The notes beneath the pieces were generated by a model. That model made no database searches. It saw only the letters and a list, made by a program, of their open reading frames with translations, and was not told the DNA's origin. DNA of 23,000 nt from Rhizophagus sp. LPA8_4_AMF (taxonomy: Eukaryota > Glomeromycota > Glomeromycetes > Glomerales > Glomeraceae), in the NCBI GenBank assembly GCA_021464525.1, contig JADRCO010001060.1:1-23000 (forward strand), read 5' to 3'. The position numbers and the translations under genes are program-made. Numbering within the stretch: position 1 is the stretch's first letter; each line of letters starts with the position of its first letter. Of this stretch, positions 20,990-23,000 are shown piece after piece.

Positions 20990-22117
20990 CTTCTACTAGT
21001 TCAGAAAGAGTCAATAAAATGGCTGGAGATAAGAGCAGTTTAGTCCAGGATAAGCTTTTTTAGCATCTTTTTCAATAACTTGATCTCTGCATATAAGCCT
21101 TCTTGCTGTATTTCAATTCTGATTATTTAGTCTTGTTGGTCAAAAGTGTTTTAGATTTCTTTTCTTTATCCTTCTGATTGGTGCTTGACTTCTTAATTGA
21201 AGTTCTTAGTTTAATAGGTATTATATTTGATCCAGAAGCTATAACTTTAGAATCCTTCTTCACTTAATTAGTATTTGATAGGAAAAGGTTAATATTATTT
21301 TTTTTTTGCCAGCAAGTGACGTTAAAGTAATATAATAAACCTATTTAAGTTTCTGATCCAACCATTTGATTTTCTTTCCAATAACAAAGCAAGGCTATCT
21401 CAGAATTTGAAGAAAATGATTAATTTAGTAATGCTATCTGGAAGTTTAACTAGTTTCTATACTTTCATATTGGCTTTTTGTAAAAAATAATAGATATTAT
21501 CATTTATGATAAAGGTAAAATACATTATAAATGCTGAAACATCATATATTGCTGCTTAAAAAATTCTCTGCATTTTCTTTCTTTCAAATTCCATAATGCT
21601 GGAAACTATCCCACAAAAAAGTTTTCAAAAGATATAACCCAAGTGTTGTGATCAAAAGCTGGCAGGCAATAGGTAACAATTCAATTTTGACTTGTACTGT
21701 CAAGTACTTTTTCTGTATCTTTCAACTGATTTAAATTGTTTTTTTCTAAGAGACAAGCTCATAAAGAAAGTGCTGCATAGTTCAAATTACTGAAACATCA
21801 TAAACAATAATATCACATATATATACAAAAGTAAGATCATTCAGTTTATATCCAGTAATAATATAATTTGTATCCTGTTTATCTAATTTGACTACTTTAA
21901 ATTCTTTCTTTAAAGTTAAATCTTTGGTATTAGTAAGTTTGGTTTTGTCAATTATTTTGACAGGTTATTTACCTTTAGGTAAAGTAGTTTTATCACGTGA
22001 TATAGTAGAGAAAGACGCATATTATTTTTCTAGTATAATGGTATTAGATTATTATTTGGCTACTGCTAGCTTGTGTCTTAGCTTTTTTCTCTTATGTTTT
22101 CTTTTTGATTTAGACAT
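20990..22117 (-). pseudogene. Decayed retrotransposon ORF1/gag-like gene
   Basis: The minus strand from ATG 22117 reads MSKSKRKHKRKKLRHKLAVA and then runs into many stops and frame breaks, yet coding-like text continues for about 1.1 kb. It includes KEFKVVKLDKQDTNYIITGY, DIIVYDVSV (near 21800), FPALWNLKERKCREFF (near 21560-21610) and a Lys/Ser-rich part (KKSSTNQKDKEKKSKTLL near 21140-21190). The VYD and FPA.W.LKERK.RE.F motifs recall, from memory, the RRM-like ORF1 proteins of LINE-type elements that are abundant in Rhizophagus genomes; this is recollection, not a search. No reverse transcriptase remains follow downstream (lower coordinates), so the copy is truncated. The plus-strand frame at 21888-22172 is its antisense shadow. 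Confidence 0.55.
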
Positions 22118-22235
22118 CACAGGTATAAACAAATTATCTTTGTTAATAGGTTGTTATTTAATATTTGATTAGTGCTATTACTGTCTGCAGTTACTAAGAA
22201 TCTCAGACATCTCATATATAATTCATAAATGACTT

Positions 22236-22672
22236 TTCACAAATTTGGCCAAATTTAGCCTAATGTTACCAAACAATACTAATATAGGTAACATTCAAGT
22301 ATACTTAGCCATCTTATAAAAATTTTCAAAATTTTGCTTATTTCAAGGGTAATTTCAAAATTTCTTATCCTACATACTTCTATTTTTAAGTGATCCAGTG
22401 ATTGGAATTTAATTATTTTAGGTTTATTAGAATCATCTTGATAAGATAATGATATAAATTTTATTTTCTAGGATCAATATTGATAAAATTAAATTTTTTG
22501 TAAATGGAATATTACCTATATTAGTATTGTTCAGGATCCTATCATAATTCAGTTTTAATTTTTGCAAATTGACTCATATTTAGCTTAAAGTCATATTTTT
22601 GAGTTTCACAAATTGGGTCAAATTTACAAAGTTACCATGTATTTTTGAGCAAATTGACCCTATTTTTAGTAT
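22236..22672. repeat. Degenerate CAAATTtG-type repeats and an inverted pair
   Basis: Related units occur at 22236-22262 (CACAAATTTGGCCAAATTTA), 22561-22587 (GCAAATTGACTCATATTTAG), 22604-22631 (CACAAATTGGGTCAAATTTA) and 22647-22672 (GCAAATTGACCCTATTTTTA). The last three are 44 and 41 bases apart. In addition, 22272-22296 (AACAATACTAATATAGGTAA...) is repeated in reverse at 22506-22531, with about 24 of 25 bases matching. They lie just upstream of the minus-strand ORF1-like pseudogene and could be its 5' UTR/promoter repeats or a separate nested element. Confidence 0.5.
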
Positions 22673-22802
22673 AATATGTGAAATTTTTGTTTAATTTAAC
22701 ATAAATAAAAATGCGATAAATATATTAAACTCGTAAATACATATAAAACCACATTAAAATATATAATAGTAAAATTGTTTTTTATTAAATAATACTGTTA
22801 GG

Positions 22803-23000
22803 CAGTGTTGTCATGGGACGTGGATACGGACATAGAACGGGACGGGATGGGACTGTCCGTGTTCATGTCCAGCATTTTTTATGTTTTAGACATCTGCGGA
22901 CATTATATATATCACATAACCAATTTTAATTTAAAATTTTAGACAAAAAATTTATTTATTTTATATTTCAGAAGCATAGTAAATCATTGATATTACTACA
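22803..23000. mobile_element. Probable end of a second hAT-like element, truncated by the window
   Basis: CAGTGTTGTCATGGGACG at 22803 has the CAGTG-TTG start typical of hAT terminal inverted repeats. It is followed by a sharply G-rich stretch (about 22815-22875) unlike its AT-rich surroundings. Repeated GGACG/GGACAT/TCCGT motifs form an imperfect hairpin between about 22828-22842 and 22857-22870. Subterminal repeats of this kind are expected near hAT ends. The opposite terminus is outside the window, so the target duplication cannot be checked. The flanking 8-mer to look for is TACTGTTAGG's last eight bases (22795-22802). Confidence 0.5.

Noticed and set aside
21888..22172. Plus-strand 94-codon frame encoding a very hydrophobic, membrane-like peptide
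   Set aside because: It is the antisense of the Lys-rich minus-strand pseudogene. Hydrophobic Leu/Phe/Ser text is what the complement of Lys/Glu/Arg codons gives, and no start context or relatives support it.
1..23000. CRISPR array, rRNA or bacterial operon
   Set aside because: No regularly spaced direct repeats and no rRNA segments are present, and spliced genes show the DNA is eukaryotic.

Overview
The window looks like nuclear DNA of a lower fungus, most probably an arbuscular mycorrhizal (Glomeromycotina, Rhizophagus-type) genome. The evidence is very AT-rich intergenic DNA full of A/T homopolymers, many small introns (about 60-150 bases) with GTAAGT-like donors and TAG acceptors, fungal-type housekeeping proteins, and remnants of transposons. 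I joined exons by eye from splice sites, reading frame and family conservation. No sequence search was run.

Left half: a seven-zinc-knuckle RNA-binding protein of the CNBP/Gis2 family (1599-2661, +) converges on a sorting nexin-4 (Snx4/Atg24) gene of 11 exons (3150-5437, -). A T/A-rich spacer with a 72-bp poly(A) tract follows. Next is a two-exon gene for an unrecognised, largely disordered protein with two folded-looking parts (6656-8277, -). A gene-free spacer separates it from SDHAF4/Sdh8, the assembly factor for succinate dehydrogenase (9616-9978, +), and TRAPP subunit Trs23/TRAPPC4 (10138-10696, +).

Middle: the glucosidase II beta subunit (10802-13234, -, 12 exons, C-terminal HEEL) lies tail-to-tail with TRAPPC4. 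It lies head-to-head, across 615 bases, with an endophilin-type BAR-SH3 protein that carries an unusual Cys/His-rich tail (13850-16104, +, 8 exons).

Right third: gene-poor, with one small real gene, a 75-residue CENP-W-like kinetochore histone-fold protein split over three exons (18200-18575, +). Around it lie transposon remnants: an inverted-repeat element just upstream (17433-18089), a clear 248-bp hAT-type MITE with a perfect 8-bp target duplication (18990-19237), a stop-ridden gag/ORF1-like pseudogene (about 20990-22117, -) with repeats upstream of it, and one end of a probable second hAT element (22803 onward).

The genes do not form a pathway. Several concern membrane traffic and the secretory system (Snx4, TRAPPC4, glucosidase II beta, BAR-SH3), but I treat this as coincidental clustering of housekeeping genes.
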